DNA of 6,701 bases from SSF53 sp036170535. Its GTDB lineage: Bacteria > Spirochaetota > Leptospiria > Leptospirales > Leptonemataceae. The translations under genes and the position numbers were made by a program. Positions 5,058 through 6,701 of the stretch are shown piece by piece. Position 1 is the stretch's first letter; each line of letters begins with the position of its first letter. The stretch is from positions 1 to 6,701 of the forward strand of contig JAVHPJ010000192.1 in NCBI GenBank assembly GCA_036170535.1. The letters are read 5' to 3'. The notes under the pieces are model-generated. The model was not told the DNA's origin. It did no database searches and saw only the letters and a program-made list of their open reading frames with translations.

Positions 5058-6228
5058 TTGGTTACTGCTCTATTCCGGCTTTATCATGACCAGAACTCTG
5101 CTGATTGGCGGCGCTCGTGCGCCTGTGCAAAAACGATCGGACGAATCGCTCTGGCGCATGGGCGCGGGCGTGCTACGCGAAGCCTGCGCGGACGCCGGCC
5201 TCCCCGGGGTCGAAGCCGTGTATGTCGCCAACATGCTCGCCGACGAGCTGCAAGGCGTAAAGCACCTGGGTCCGCTGATCGCCGACGCAGCCGCAATGCC
5301 CGGCATTGAAACCTACGGCGTGCGAGCGGCGATGGCGACCGGCGCGGCTGCGCTGCGGACGGCTTTCCTGGCGGTCGAGAGCGGCGCGGTGCGCAGCGCC
5401 GCGGCCGTCGGCGTTGAGGTCATGAGCGGTGAAAATACAAGCGCAGCTCTGGCCAAAGCCCTGCATCCGGACGAGTTTGCGCATGGCGAAACCATAATCA
5501 GCCTGGTCGCCAGCTTGATGCAGATGTATCTGGACCGCTACGGACTAGCCCATGCAGTATTTGCGCCGTTTTCCTTAAATGCACGCGCGAATGCCGCGAA
5601 AAATCCGCAGGCCCTGTTTCGCAAAGCCGTAACGTTGGAGGAGATTCATGCGTCGCGCGTGGTGCATGCGCCTATGCAGCTCTTTGACTGTGCGCCGGTT
5701 TGCGACGGCGCCGCGTGCGTGATCTTCGCGCGGGACGACTACGCTCCGGCCGACGCCAGGCCGCGAGTCCGCCTGCTTGCTTCGAGCGCGGCCGTGGACC
5801 GGCCGGCGGTCGTCGATCGCGCGGACCCGCTCAGGCTTGAAGCCGCCCGCATCTCGGCGGCGCGCGCGTTTGCGCAGGCCGGCCTGGGGCCGCAGGACAT
5901 CGGCTTTTTTGAAGTCCACGACGCCTTTACTATCATGGCCTGTCTGGCCCTCGAGGCTTGCGGTTTCGCCGCCCCGGGCGAGGGGTGGAAGCTCGCCGCG
6001 GACGGCGCCATTTTTCCCGGCGGCGCGCTGCCGCTCTCAACCTTTGGCGGATTGATCGGCCGCGGACACCCGATCGGCGCGACGGCCGTATACCAGGCGT
6101 CGGAAATATTGCTGCAGCTGCAGGGGCGCGCCGGGGAACTACAGGTTCCGAATCCCCGGGCGGGCTTGATGCAGTCGGTCGGCGGCGCCGGAACTACGCT
6201 TTTCACCCATCTGTTTCGCGCCGACTAG
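5020..6228 (+). CDS. SCP2-like thiolase family protein lacking the usual nucleophilic cysteine
   Basis: Thiolases condense or cleave acyl-CoA thioesters through an acyl-cysteine intermediate. The fold is recognisable by the MTRTLLIGGARAP start, the PMQLFDCAPVCDGAACVIF stretch, the catalytic HDAF (His278) and GRGHPIGATAV (His328), and a closing QSVGGAGTTLFTHLF; numbering is from the ATG at 5086. The HDAF motif and the Cys-poor C-terminus point to the SCP2/archaeal-like branch. Where relatives have C-A-S-G-S-A-A-L, this protein reads M-A-T-G-A-A-A-L, with Met83 (codon 5332-5334) replacing the nucleophile. The start is ambiguous. ATG 5020 has a strong GGAGG 5 nt upstream and gives 402 residues; ATG 5086 gives 380 residues, the usual family N-terminus, but no visible Shine-Dalgarno. 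It diverges from the sigma gene and overlaps the RND gene tail-to-tail. The normal reaction is doubtful; a non-thiolytic CoA-binding role or altered chemistry is possible. Confidence 0.85.
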   Translation: MPAGILFGRSRPPWLLLYSGFIMTRTLLIGGARAPVQKRSDESLWRMGAGVLREACADAGLPGVEAVYVANMLADELQGVKHLGPLIADAAAMPGIETYGVRAAMATGAAALRTAFLAVESGAVRSAAAVGVEVMSGENTSAALAKALHPDEFAHGETIISLVASLMQMYLDRYGLAHAVFAPFSLNARANAAKNPQALFRKAVTLEEIHASRVVHAPMQLFDCAPVCDGAACVIFARDDYAPADARPRVRLLASSAAVDRPAVVDRADPLRLEAARISAARAFAQAGLGPQDIGFFEVHDAFTIMACLALEACGFAAPGEGWKLAADGAIFPGGALPLSTFGGLIGRGHPIGATAVYQASEILLQLQGRAGELQVPNPRAGLMQSVGGAGTTLFTHLFRAD

Positions 6229-6701
6229 TCTTGCCGCGCCCCCGGCTTGCGCCGGCGCGCCCGCCGCCGGTGCGACGCACGGCTTCTTGTTCTTCTTTTA
6301 AGAGCCGTTCCATAAATGAATTTTCGCCGTTCGCCTCCGCGCCGGCCACAGGCGCTCGCTGCGTTTCGCGCGAGTTGCCGCCGATGACGAAGCCGCCGCT
6401 GAGCTTGCCGTTTGCGCCGGCCCCGCGCAGGTTACGCAACAGGTCGCGCAACTTGTAGCCGGCCGCAAACACAGTCGGAATAAATGTCAGCGAACCAAAG
6501 GTTCCGGATGCCAGTCCCCACGCAAGTGCGAGCGTCATCGGGATCAAGACCGGGTCCGAACCGCCCAGGCTGTATGCTGTCGGAAAGAGGCCGCCCATGG
6601 TCGTAAGCGATGTTAGAAGAATCGGGCGAAAACGCTGCCGGGCGGCTTCCACCAGCGCTTCCGTCGGCGACAGGCCGCCCTGGCGATGCTGGTCTATGAA
6701 C
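6203..6701 (-). CDS. RND-family efflux transporter, C-terminal end (5' truncated)
   Basis: The frame enters from the right edge and stops at 6203-6205, giving about 165 residues. It begins FIDQHRQGGLSPTEALVEAA and continues RQRFRPILLTSLTTMGGLFP, the signature before the last two membrane helices of the AcrB/CzcA superfamily: a cytoplasmic loop, R-x-RPILLT-(S/T)-x-T, then TM11 and TM12 (about VLIPMTLALAWGLASGTFGSLTFIPTVF). RND pumps are inner-membrane proton antiporters that export drugs, metals or lipids; the substrate class cannot be told from this fragment. After YKLRDLLRNL the protein carries a polar, Gly- and Arg-rich cytoplasmic tail of about 75 residues, much longer than usual, with a predicted-looking charged helix (FMERLLKEEQEAVRR). 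The last 26 bases overlap the thiolase 3' end on the other strand. Confidence 0.93.
   Translation of the reverse strand, partial: FIDQHRQGGLSPTEALVEAARQRFRPILLTSLTTMGGLFPTAYSLGGSDPVLIPMTLALAWGLASGTFGSLTFIPTVFAAGYKLRDLLRNLRGAGANGKLSGGFVIGGNSRETQRAPVAGAEANGENSFMERLLKEEQEAVRRTGGGRAGASRGRGKTSRRETDG

Noticed and set aside
6242..6255. CCGGC-TTGC-GCCGG hairpin just after the thiolase stop as a terminator.
   Set aside because: No T tract follows on the plus strand, and the site lies inside the RND coding sequence; a chance GC-rich palindrome is as likely.
1..6701. Mobile element, CRISPR array, defence island or toxin-antitoxin pair.
   Set aside because: No transposase, integrase, direct repeat arrays or terminal inverted repeats were seen; all genes fit chromosomal housekeeping or regulatory roles.

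Overview
This is a compact, GC-rich bacterial segment holding ten protein genes, two of them cut by the window edges, with almost no empty space. The organism is most plausibly a spirochaete of the Leptospirales type. The main pointer is a small FlgM-like anti-sigma factor whose opening (MMIDKVGGIGPN) resembles spirochaetal FlgM proteins as I remember them. A short lipoprotein with a relaxed lipobox fits the same picture. This placement is inference, not proof. No tRNA, rRNA, CRISPR array or insertion sequence was seen, and no gene-free stretch exceeds about 150 bases.

Layout, left to right. (1) Plus strand: the 3' end of an Mrp/NBP35-type P-loop ATPase gene, whose stop overlaps the GTG start of rtcB, a full-length RNA ligase with all expected metal and guanylylation residues. 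(2) A terminator region at 1425-1491; its best terminator faces the minus strand. (3) Minus strand, in transcription order: an FN3-like lipoprotein (3244 to 2699), rsmI (2702 to 1875, GTGA overlap) and flgM (1815 to 1516), which has its own good ribosome binding site and a sigma-28-like -10 box. (4) Divergent from the lipoprotein, on the plus strand: an unrecognised membrane-anchored protein (3308-4009). (5) Minus strand: an ECF sigma factor (4936 to 4322) and a small soluble zinc-binding anti-sigma factor (4322 to 4062), overlapping by one base (TAATG). (6) Plus strand: an SCP2-like thiolase whose usual nucleophilic cysteine is replaced by methionine, preceded by a leader with an RBS-masking hairpin and a competing downstream complement. 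(7) Minus strand: the C-terminal end of an RND efflux transporter, overlapping the thiolase tail-to-tail by 26 bases.

Functionally this is mostly housekeeping and regulation: RNA ligation, 16S rRNA methylation, control of the flagellar sigma factor, and an ECF sigma/anti-sigma switch. I see no evidence of a multi-gene defence, mobile or otherwise novel system. The points most worth a second look are the cysteine-less thiolase, its leader RNA, and the sigma-28-like box before flgM.
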